Below are positions 1 to 5,397 of a DNA stretch of 6,150 nt, piece by piece. Every line of letters starts with the position of its first letter. The stretch's first letter is position 1. Under the pieces are notes generated by a model. It searched no databases, was not told the origin of the DNA, and saw only the letters and a program-made list of their open reading frames with translations. The DNA comes from Acholeplasmataceae bacterium (GTDB taxonomy: Bacteria > Bacillota_I > Bacilli_A > Acholeplasmatales > Acholeplasmataceae). Location of the stretch: the NCBI GenBank assembly GCA_003518475.1, contig DOYO01000019.1, positions 5,119 through 11,268 on the forward strand, written 5' to 3'. The position numbers and the translations under genes were made by a program.

Positions 1-296
1 AAGACACGAAGTGATCTTGATACTTCAACTGTAAAGTCAACGTGACCTGGGGTGTCAATGATATTGATCTTGTGATCCTTCCAAAAAGCTGTTGTTGCAG
101 CTGATGTGATAGTGATCCCGCGTTCTTGTTCTTGCTCCATCCAGTCCATTGTTGCAGCACCGTCGTGAACTTCACCGATTTTATGAATCTTACCCGTATG
201 GAATAAAACTCTTTCAGTAGTTGTTGTTTTACCCGCATCAATATGGGCCATAATACCTATATTGCGGACTTTTTCTAATGGGAATACACGAGGCAT
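1..296 (-). CDS. fusA: Elongation factor G, N-terminal part (runs off left edge)
   Basis: This is the N-terminal 98 codons of the translational GTPase EF-G, which drives ribosomal translocation in the cytoplasm and, with RRF, ribosome recycling. The protein begins MPRVFPLEKVRNIGIM. The G1/P-loop AHIDAGKT lies at residues 17-24, the switch I motif RGITI at 59-63 and the G3 motif DTPGHVDF at 81-88. Together these identify EF-G rather than EF-Tu or LepA. The start is the ATG at 294-296, preceded by AGGAG (304-308) with a 7 nt spacer. It follows rpsG by only 15 nt, the classical str operon order, so it is surely co-transcribed with rpsL and rpsG. The GTPase motifs look intact. The rest of the gene lies beyond position 1; a tuf gene after it would be usual but is not visible. 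Confidence 0.98.
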   Translation of the reverse strand, partial: MPRVFPLEKVRNIGIMAHIDAGKTTTTERVLFHTGKIHKIGEVHDGAATMDWMEQEQERGITITSAATTAFWKDHKINIIDTPGHVDFTVEVSRSLRV

Positions 297-311
297 AATA
301 GTTCTCCTGAC

Positions 312-782
312 TTACCAGCGATAGTGAGCAAATGCTTTATTTGCTTCAGCCATGCGGTGTACATCTTCGCGTTTCTTCACTGCTGCACCTAAACCCTGTG
401 ATGCATCGATGATTTCTTTCGCTAATTTCTCTTCCATAGTTTTTTCATTACGCAAACGTGCGTAATTGATTAACCATCTTAAACCTAATGTTGTTTTTCT
501 AGAAGCTCTGACTTCAGTTGGCACCTGGTAGTTTTGACCACCGATACGTCTTGAACGAACTTCGATTACTGGCATAATATTATTTAAAGCTTCATTGAAT
601 ACATCAATTGGCTCGCGTCCGGTAGTTTCCTTAACGCGGTTGAATGCTCCATATAAAATACCCTGCGCAGTACCCTTTCTACCTTCAACCATGATTGTGT
701 TAACAATACGTGTAACTAGTTTGGATTGGTAAATTGGATCTGGTAAAACGTCGCGTTTTACGATATGTCCTTTACGTGGCAT
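312..782 (-). CDS. rpsG: 30S ribosomal protein S7
   Basis: This gene encodes small-subunit protein S7, a primary 16S rRNA binder that nucleates assembly of the 30S head and contacts the E-site tRNA and mRNA exit region. The 156-residue product has the normal bacterial length. It starts MPRKGHIVKRDVLPDPIY and carries the typical RRIGGQNYQVPTEV segment (residues 79-92) and an AEANKAFAHYRW C terminus. The ATG at 780-782 is preceded by AAGGTG (788-793) within a purine-rich stretch. It lies 56 nt downstream of rpsL and 15 nt upstream of fusA, in the str operon. In E. coli the rpsL-rpsG gap holds an S7 autoregulatory site. Here the gap (783-838) shows no strong hairpin, so that control cannot be inferred. 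Confidence 0.98.
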   Translation of the reverse strand: MPRKGHIVKRDVLPDPIYQSKLVTRIVNTIMVEGRKGTAQGILYGAFNRVKETTGREPIDVFNEALNNIMPVIEVRSRRIGGQNYQVPTEVRASRKTTLGLRWLINYARLRNEKTMEEKLAKEIIDASQGLGAAVKKREDVHRMAEANKAFAHYRW

Positions 783-838
783 GAGTTCACCTTCTTCCTT
801 TCATTTGATCGATAATTTTTAACTCTTATTGGATAATC

Positions 839-1309
839 TTATTTTTTCCCTGCTGGTTTTGTACCTGCTGCTGGTTTTTGACCAGGTTTGAGTACGACTG
901 CCTTTGGACGCTTAGCACCATATTTGGAACGCGCTTGCTTTCTGTTTGCTACACCAGAAGCATCAAGTGTTCCGCGGATGATATGGTAACGTACCCCTGG
1001 TAAGTCTTTAACACGACCGCCACGAATCAATACAACGCTATGTTCCTGTAGGGAATGTCCGATACCTGGAATATAAGCTGTAACTTCGGTCTGGTTGCTT
1101 AAACGAACACGGGCGTACTTACGTAGAGCAGAGTTAGGTTTCTTTGGTGTCATCGTTGTTACACGTGTACATACCCCGCGCTTTTGTGGTGAGGTGTAAT
1201 CACTTTCACGTTTGTTAAGGCTGTTAAAACCGTAACCGAGTGCAGGTGATTTTGACTTGTACTTTTTGTCTGTTCTTCCGTTTTTTACGAGTTGCGAAAT
1301 AGTTGGCAT
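839..1309 (-). CDS. rpsL: 30S ribosomal protein S12, with extended C terminus
   Basis: This gene encodes S12, the decoding-centre protein of the 30S subunit and a determinant of accuracy and streptomycin response. The core motifs are SPQKRGVCTRV (40-50), TPKKPNSALRKYARVRL (54-70), PGIGHSLQEHSVVLIRGGRV (81-100) and KDLPGVRYHI (101-110). Lysines K56 and K101, at the positions usually altered in streptomycin-resistant mutants, are wild type, as is D102, the usual methylthiolation site. The start is the ATG at 1307-1309 (MPTISQLV), 8 nt after GAAAGGAG. A frame-matched ATG at 1351 is rejected because it would put the ribosome binding site inside the gene. The product is 156 aa, against about 138 in Bacillus. 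The excess is mainly a basic low-complexity tail after residue 136 (KPGQKPAAGTKPAGKK). First gene of its operon. Confidence 0.97.
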   Translation of the reverse strand: MPTISQLVKNGRTDKKYKSKSPALGYGFNSLNKRESDYTSPQKRGVCTRVTTMTPKKPNSALRKYARVRLSNQTEVTAYIPGIGHSLQEHSVVLIRGGRVKDLPGVRYHIIRGTLDASGVANRKQARSKYGAKRPKAVVLKPGQKPAAGTKPAGKK

Positions 1310-1425
1310 TTGTAGATCTCCTTTCTTCCAACACATATCCATGTGTTTCATTTTTTCTTTTAAAATTCATTGATGGCTTCATTGAGCCATCATATTGGTC
1401 GTCAATGAGCGTGTTTCACACAGCG
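1310..1425 (-). promoter_or_regulatory. rpsL leader with three potential RNA hairpins
   Basis: The predicted 5' untranslated leader is about 115 nt long. Hairpin I, at the 5' end (1409-1424), has a six-pair stem with one bulge and a GAA loop. Hairpin II (1371-1392) is a perfect 8-bp stem, TGATGGCT/AGCCATCA, with a six-base loop CAATGA. Hairpin III (1330-1347) is a perfect 7-bp stem, AACACAT/ATGTGTT, with loop GGAT, ending 4 nt before the Shine-Dalgarno. None is followed by a U-run, so none is an intrinsic terminator. The loop of hairpin II is fully complementary to TCATTG just upstream (1403-1408). A regulatory role in ribosomal-protein feedback or mRNA stability is inference; no known leader family is recognised. 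Confidence 0.5.
1318..1325 (-). promoter_or_regulatory. rpsL ribosome binding site (decides the start)
   Basis: GAAAGGAG on the minus strand lies 8 nt before the ATG at 1309. It fixes the S12 start at MPTISQ and excludes the ATG 42 nt further upstream, which has no Shine-Dalgarno sequence. Confidence 0.9.
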
Positions 1426-1430
1426 TTCTA

Positions 1431-1459
1431 ATTATATAATGTTTTGTTGGATATGTCAA
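1431..1459 (-). promoter_or_regulatory. Consensus sigma-A promoter of the str operon
   Basis: On the minus strand, -35 TTGACA (1454-1459) and -10 TATAAT (1431-1436) are separated by exactly 17 nt, so both hexamers and the spacing match the housekeeping consensus. Transcription should begin near 1424-1427. The sequence just upstream is AT-rich, including the U-tract of the preceding terminator, and could act as an UP element. This fits strong constitutive expression of translation genes. Confidence 0.95.
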
Positions 1460-1481
1460 TGAATTTAAGTGAAAAAGTGAC

Positions 1482-1520
1482 AAAAGAAATAAAAAAACGA
1501 TGGTTTTTTACGCATCGTTT
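1482..1520 (-). terminator. Intrinsic terminator of the synthase-SDR-FNT operon
   Basis: On the minus strand a perfect 8-bp stem, AAACGATG/CATCGTTT (1513-1520 and 1495-1502), encloses a 10-nt loop and runs into a T-rich tract (TTTTATTTCTTTT). It starts 35 nt after the stop of the transporter gene and ends before the rpsL promoter, separating the two operons. The plus-strand side lacks a T-run, so it is one-directional. Confidence 0.88.
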
Positions 1521-1555
1521 ACAATTCATGAAATGCCTGGGTATGTGTGAATGAA

Positions 1556-2188
1556 TTACATTCTATTTTCGGTTCCTAGTTTGGTCTCTACCAAGTTGAG
1601 CGCTATGCCGCCGATTCCGTTCCCGATAATCCATAAGATTAAATAAAGGAATGATTTGATGGAATAAGAGTCGCTAAGGAACAAATAAAGCATATTGGCG
1701 ATGCTGTGTTCGAACTTCGAAAGGATGAAGATCATGACTGCGAAGACTAAAACCATGATTTTAGCGAAATCGTGCTTGACCTTGGCGAAGCTATCGACTG
1801 CGATGTACATCATCATGCCGCAAAAGATGGAAAGAACGAGCGTTTCATACCAAAGATTGCCGAGTTTAAGATCATAAAGCAACGATGCGTCTGTCGCAAC
1901 CGAGGTAATGCCTGTTAATCTGAATAAGAATGCGACGGACGCAATTCCCAGCATATTTCCTAACAATGTCTTTAATAGTATCAACAAATACCCTTTTTTG
2001 TAGGGTAACAAATACCCGACCTTTCCGGTATATAGATAGTATCCCCTGGTAACGACAACCAGAAGCCCGAAGCTGAACATCAAAGACCCGATGACTTTAT
2101 TATCGAGACTTAAGTAAATGAGGCCTGCGATTCCAATATAGACGCCTGCCATGATCGCTTTGAGAAAAACATTTTGATGGGTAGTCAT
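1556..2188 (-). CDS. Compact formate/nitrite transporter (FNT) family channel
   Basis: This is an integral membrane protein of 210 aa with six hydrophobic segments (roughly 9-29, 31-53, 67-91, 112-136, 143-172, 177-199). FNT hallmarks are LYTGK (52-56, the usual LFTGN place), FEHSIANM (159-166, with the pore histidine H161) and GNGIGG (189-194). From memory of E. coli FocA, K108 and H161 keep the same separation as FocA K156 and H209, supporting an ungapped match there. Family members carry formate, nitrite, hydrosulfide or short-chain acids as pentamers. The substrate here is unknown, and the protein is shorter than the roughly 260-285 aa of FocA or NirC. The ATG overlaps the upstream stop by one base (TAATG), implying translational coupling; AAAAAGGA (2201-2208) is the likely ribosome binding site. 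Last gene of a three-gene operon, ended by the terminator near 1482-1520. Confidence 0.85.
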   Translation of the reverse strand: MTTHQNVFLKAIMAGVYIGIAGLIYLSLDNKVIGSLMFSFGLLVVVTRGYYLYTGKVGYLLPYKKGYLLILLKTLLGNMLGIASVAFLFRLTGITSVATDASLLYDLKLGNLWYETLVLSIFCGMMMYIAVDSFAKVKHDFAKIMVLVFAVMIFILSKFEHSIANMLYLFLSDSYSIKSFLYLILWIIGNGIGGIALNLVETKLGTENRM

Positions 2189-2994
2189 TATTTTGATTTA
2201 TCCTTTTTGAAAGCGTAGATGGAACCGACAATGTGATTGACAAGCTTGGCTGGCAATAATTTTGCCAGAAAAACCATGACTTTGTATTTGAATCCAATGG
2301 TTTTATAGAGTGGTATTCTTCTTTGCTTGATCATCTTGTTGATGATGACTGCAGCAATTTCAGGATCCATGCCGTTTTGTTCGTCCTTTTCCATCACGGA
2401 AACGGACTTTTCAACACGTTCTCCATACACTGGATTGTCGATATCGTTTTTCTTTCTATTTTTAGTAAACCCGGTTTTAATATCACCAGGCATGATTGAA
2501 CATACTTGAATGTTGAAAGGCGCGACTTCATTTGCCAACGCTTCTGAAAATGCATTGATTGCTGCTTTGGAACTGCTATAAAAAGCTTGGAATGGAATGG
2601 AAAGCTTTGCTGCAACGGAGCTCATGTTGAAAATCTTGCCGCCGCCTGATTCTCTCATGAATGGCAACATGACTTTTGTAGAGTTAAAAACACCCATGAA
2701 GTTCACATTCATTAAATAGGATGCATCTTCAGATGATGTGTCTTCAATGCTTCCGGAAATACCCATCCCGGCATTATTGATTAAAACATCAATATGGCCT
2801 TCGATATCAAATATTTCCTGATAAGCTTCAATCAGCTGATCGACATTGGTAACATCCGCTTGAATGCTTTTAATATTCTTTTCATGCACCTTGGTTCTGG
2901 AAATGCCATACACCTTATGCCCTTTTGAGCATAAATACTGTGCAATGGATAATCCGATACCCGATGATGCTCCCGTAATAACGATAACCTTCAT
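2188..2994 (-). CDS. Short-chain dehydrogenase/reductase; possible 3-ketosphinganine reductase
   Basis: This is a classical SDR of 268 aa, an NAD(P)(H)-dependent oxidoreductase. The cofactor motif TGASSGIG is at 7-14, R33 after beta-2 suggests NADPH preference, D47 sits in the adenine pocket and NNAG is at 73-76. The catalytic set is N98, S126, Y139 and K143, with PGDIKT at 169-174. A hydrophobic and basic C-terminal tail (about 228-268, including VMVFLAKLLPAKLV) extends past the Rossmann core and suggests membrane association. The ATG at 2992-2994 lies 2 nt after the stop of the synthase gene, with GAGG (3002-3005) 7 nt upstream, so the two are co-translated. Next to an alpha-oxoamine synthase, the natural substrate would be the 3-keto amine it makes, as for 3-ketodihydrosphingosine reductase. 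That is inference from context; family membership is certain, the substrate is not. Confidence 0.9.
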   Translation of the reverse strand: MKVIVITGASSGIGLSIAQYLCSKGHKVYGISRTKVHEKNIKSIQADVTNVDQLIEAYQEIFDIEGHIDVLINNAGMGISGSIEDTSSEDASYLMNVNFMGVFNSTKVMLPFMRESGGGKIFNMSSVAAKLSIPFQAFYSSSKAAINAFSEALANEVAPFNIQVCSIMPGDIKTGFTKNRKKNDIDNPVYGERVEKSVSVMEKDEQNGMDPEIAAVIINKMIKQRRIPLYKTIGFKYKVMVFLAKLLPAKLVNHIVGSIYAFKKDKSK

Positions 2995-2996
2995 TA

Positions 2997-4187
2997 TTAT
3001 TCCTCAAGTCCTTCTAGACTCTTCAATACCTCAACGATTTTATTCATTGCGATATCCATTTGTTCTTTTGTGTGTGTTGCCGTATAGCTTGTTCTGATCA
3101 AGCATTCACCGATTGGTGTTGCTGGTGGAACAACAGGATTCACGTAAACACCGTGTTCAAAGAGCTGATTGCACGCAATCATCGTTCTCAGAGGCATATA
3201 AGTGAAAATTGGAATGATTGGAGTTTTTGAGTCTTTGATTTTCAGACCGCGAGCCTTTAATCCCTGTCTCATGTATTCGGAGATATCAGCCAATGCCTGA
3301 ACACGTTCTGGTTCTCTTTTTAGAATGCGTAGCGCTGCAAGCGCTGCTGCAGTTGAAGCAGGAGTCATTGCTGCTGAAAAGATATAAGGACGTGAGTTAT
3401 GACGGATAAAGTCAACAACATCATGCTCAGCAACAACATAACCGCCAATGGATGCCAATGACTTGGAGAAAGTGCCCATGATGATGTCCACTTCTTTTTC
3501 CAAACCGAAATGCTCTGCCGTTCCTCTTCCGTTCTTGCCCATGACACCTAAGCCGTGCGCATCGTCAACCATGACGCGTGCACCGTATTTCTTAGCCAGT
3601 TGTACAATTTCTGGAAGCTTGGCGATATCGCCGCTCATGGAGAAAACACCATCAGTAACGATGAGTTTGCCTTTTGTATCCGGAGCTTTAGAAAGCTTTT
3701 CTTCTAGATCCTTCATATCGCCATGTTCATAGCGAATCGTTTCCGCATAGCTTAAACGCGTGCCGTCATAAATGCTGGCATGATTTTCCTTATCAGAAAA
3801 AATCAAGTCATTGCGTCCTGCGATTGCAGAGATGATTCCAAGATTGGATTGGAATCCAGTACCAAAAATCGTGCAATCTTCCTTATTTAAGAAAGCTGCA
3901 AGCTCATGTTCAAACTCTTTATGTAAATTGAGTGTTCCATTCAAAAATCTTGATCCTGATACGCCTGTTCCATACTTCAAGGTCGCATCTACAGAGGCTT
4001 GAATCACTTCAGGATGTGATGTAAGTCCCAAATAGTTATTGGAACCGATCATGATCATCTCTTTGCCTTCCATATGTACAATTGTGTCCTGCTTGCTTGT
4101 CAGCTCGTGAAAATATGGGTAATATCCAGCTTCTCTAGCTTTTTTAGCGGTGTCGTATGCATAACACTTTTTAAATAAATCCATCAT
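2997..4187 (-). CDS. PLP-dependent alpha-oxoamine synthase, serine palmitoyltransferase-like
   Basis: A fold-type I PLP enzyme of 396 aa from the family that condenses an amino acid with an acyl thioester, with loss of CO2 (BioF, Kbl, HemA, SPT). Visible motifs are SNNYLGL (49-55), SGSRFLNGTL (77-86), ENHASIYDG (134-142, with H136 over the cofactor), MVDDAHGLG (206-214, with D208 and H211), GTFSKSLASIGG (238-249, Schiff-base lysine K242) and R365 for the substrate carboxylate. SGSRFLNGTL, SKSLASIGG and NPVVPPA match bacterial serine palmitoyltransferases as I recall them, whereas Kbl and BioF have a GKALGG-type lysine loop. Automatic annotation may say glycine C-acetyltransferase. AGAGG (4193-4197) lies 5 nt before the ATG at 4187 and 8 nt before a second ATG at 4184, so either may be used. 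First gene of the operon. Family certain; SPT activity likely but unproven. Confidence 0.9.
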   Translation of the reverse strand: MMDLFKKCYAYDTAKKAREAGYYPYFHELTSKQDTIVHMEGKEMIMIGSNNYLGLTSHPEVIQASVDATLKYGTGVSGSRFLNGTLNLHKEFEHELAAFLNKEDCTIFGTGFQSNLGIISAIAGRNDLIFSDKENHASIYDGTRLSYAETIRYEHGDMKDLEEKLSKAPDTKGKLIVTDGVFSMSGDIAKLPEIVQLAKKYGARVMVDDAHGLGVMGKNGRGTAEHFGLEKEVDIIMGTFSKSLASIGGYVVAEHDVVDFIRHNSRPYIFSAAMTPASTAAALAALRILKREPERVQALADISEYMRQGLKARGLKIKDSKTPIIPIFTYMPLRTMIACNQLFEHGVYVNPVVPPATPIGECLIRTSYTATHTKEQMDIAMNKIVEVLKSLEGLEE

Positions 4188-4219
4188 TAATTCCTCTTTT
4201 CAAAAAACCACTTAAATAT

Positions 4220-4225
4220 ATTATA
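4220..4225 (-). promoter_or_regulatory. -10 box of the synthase operon promoter
   Basis: TATAAT on the minus strand lies about 32 nt before the synthase start, in an AT-rich stretch after the upstream terminator. At 16-17 nt spacing the -35 position reads ATGTAA or GATGTA, a poor match to TTGACA. The promoter would therefore be weak or activator-dependent. The expected transcript start is near 4213, giving a short leader of about 25 nt. Confidence 0.6.
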
Positions 4226-4236
4226 TTACATTTTCG

Positions 4237-4279
4237 TTTTTTTACATCCATTAAGCGTATGAAAACGCATGTAAAAAAA
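4237..4279. promoter_or_regulatory. Inverted repeat, candidate operator
   Basis: A perfect 11-bp inverted repeat, TTTTTTTACAT (4237-4247) and ATGTAAAAAAA (4269-4279), is separated by 21 bp that contain a small GCGT/ACGC inner repeat (4255-4258, 4265-4268). The left arm overlaps the -35 position of the synthase operon promoter. The arm centres are 32 bp apart, about three helical turns, so the arms face the same side of the DNA. It does not match the FapR or FabT operators as I know them. The right arm shares its A-run with the terminator at 4273-4298, so part of the symmetry may come from that. Confidence 0.4.
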
Positions 4280-4298
4280 AGGATATTACATATCCTTT
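4273..4298 (-). terminator. Intrinsic terminator after the potassium channel gene
   Basis: On the minus strand a perfect 9-bp stem, AAAGGATAT/ATATCCTTT, with a 3-nt loop (4287-4289) is followed at once by a run of Ts (minus-strand reading of 4273-4280). It begins about 46 nt after the channel stop codon and isolates that unit from the downstream synthase operon. Confidence 0.92.
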
Positions 4299-4344
4299 GA
4301 AAAACTTGTTTTTTATTCATCGATTCTGCATCGGAATTTATAGG

Positions 4345-5349
4345 TTATTCGACGTCCTTAGCCATCTTCTTGAGCATACTGATTTGTTCCTTTGAGCCCA
4401 CTACAATCATCTTATCATGAAGGAGAAGTGTTTCATCTGCTTTGGGATTGAAGATAAAGTCATCTTCTACTCCTCTTCTGATCGCCAAAACAATCAATCC
4501 TGCTTTTTCTGATATTTTTGCGTCTCGGAGTTTAGTATCAATCAATTGTGATGGTTTTTCAATAATCACTTCTTCCATATTGATTGACATATTCTTTGTA
4601 TCGATGATATTATCAACGAAATATTGGACATCAGGACTGATCATGAGCGCAGCCATCTTTTTTCCGCCGATTTCATCGGGACTTACTGTTTTATTTGCTC
4701 CAGCGCGTTTAAGTTTCTTATGGGAACTGTCACCATGTGCTCTGGAAACGATATTGAGTCCTGGATTGAGTTCTCTTGCTGTCATGACGACAAATGCGTT
4801 ATCAGCGTCTTTTGCGAGCGTTGAAATCAAGCCTTTTGCGCTTTTGATGTTGGCATCCATCAAGGTTTCTTCTTTGGTTGCGTCATCAAATATGTATTTC
4901 ACTTCAAGTTCTTTGAGAAGTTCAAGCACTTCTGGGTCGTTTTCAATGACAACGAAGTCGGCCATTCTTCTCTTCAATTGCTTGATCACGTGAACACCGG
5001 TTTCACCAGCGCCGCACACAATGATATGATTTGTCATACTTCCTATTTCTTTCATCATCTTTTTTTTCCTCCATGCTTCGTTGATATTCCCTTCACTGAA
5101 AAAGCGGAAAACAACTGATAGTAAATAACCGATCGTACCGACGCTCGTAAAGATGACACCCATTGTAAATATCTTTCCCAGGGTATTCAACTCAACAACC
5201 TCTTTATATCCTACCGTTGAGATGGTGATGACGGTCATATAGAGTGCGTCAATGAAGCTTATTTTAAGGATAAGCATATATCCGATGGTGGCAAGCGAAA
5301 TAAATCCAAGTATCACTCCACCCCAGGTGACAACTTTCTTAACATTCAT
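4345..5349 (-). CDS. Two-TM potassium channel with RCK (TrkA-N/TrkA-C) domains
   Basis: A 334-aa MthK-like ion channel subunit. TM1 spans about 8-29, the pore helix and filter 33-48 (TISTVGYKEV at 42-51) and TM2 about 57-84. A cytoplasmic RCK domain follows: HIIVCGAGETG with the nucleotide-binding GAGETG at 113-118, the acidic end of beta-2 at E136 (VVIEND) and FDDATKEETL at 154-163. A TrkA-C ligand-binding domain fills about 256-334. It should assemble as a tetramer in the membrane and pass K+ under control of a ligand such as a nucleotide or Ca2+; the ligand cannot be told from sequence. The filter reads TVGYK, with lysine in place of the second glycine of TVGYG. The ATG at 5347-5349 follows AGGTG (5355-5359). 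It lies 48 nt after psuG with no terminator or convincing promoter between, so co-transcription is likely. Confidence 0.92.
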   Translation of the reverse strand: MNVKKVVTWGGVILGFISLATIGYMLILKISFIDALYMTVITISTVGYKEVVELNTLGKIFTMGVIFTSVGTIGYLLSVVFRFFSEGNINEAWRKKKMMKEIGSMTNHIIVCGAGETGVHVIKQLKRRMADFVVIENDPEVLELLKELEVKYIFDDATKEETLMDANIKSAKGLISTLAKDADNAFVVMTARELNPGLNIVSRAHGDSSHKKLKRAGANKTVSPDEIGGKKMAALMISPDVQYFVDNIIDTKNMSINMEEVIIEKPSQLIDTKLRDAKISEKAGLIVLAIRRGVEDDFIFNPKADETLLLHDKMIVVGSKEQISMLKKMAKDVE

Positions 5350-5397
5350 AATCTCACCTATTCTTCTTGATCTTTATATTTATTGTACAACTGATTT

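Noticed and set aside
783..804. Mini-ORF ATGAAAGGAAGAAGGTGA (MKGRR) overlapping the rpsG ribosome binding site
   Set aside because: There is no Shine-Dalgarno before it and five codons in purine-rich sequence are expected by chance.
1310..1351. Fourteen-codon upstream extension of rpsL (MKHMDMCWKKGDLQ), or a leader peptide there
   Set aside because: The upstream ATG has no Shine-Dalgarno. The strong GAAAGGAG lies inside this segment, and S12 homologues begin at MPT.
1523..1557. Short inverted repeat AATTCAT/ATGAATT between the transporter stop and the terminator
   Set aside because: Only 7 bp and AT-rich, overlapping the stop codon, with no further symmetry; probably chance.
2997..4187. Assignment as threonine-catabolic Kbl or biotin BioF
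   Set aside because: No tdh or bio gene is adjacent. The lysine loop is SKSLASIGG and the SGSRFLNGTL motif is SPT-like. Kbl activity is kept only as an alternative.
4300..4313. Possible plus-strand terminator (AAAAA/TTTTT hairpin)
   Set aside because: The stem is only five A-T pairs, and no plus-strand gene ends nearby.
4442..4993. Plus-strand open frame of 183 codons opposite the potassium channel gene
   Set aside because: It is Ser/Leu/Ile-rich with no recognisable motif and lies wholly opposite a well-supported gene. The other plus-strand frames in the window are likewise antisense shadows.
5350..5397. Promoter between psuG and the channel gene (TTGTAC with AAGAAT, or TACAAT)
   Set aside because: Spacings and hexamer matches are poor. 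The TTGTACAA palindrome is only 8 bp. Read-through from psuG is the simpler reading.
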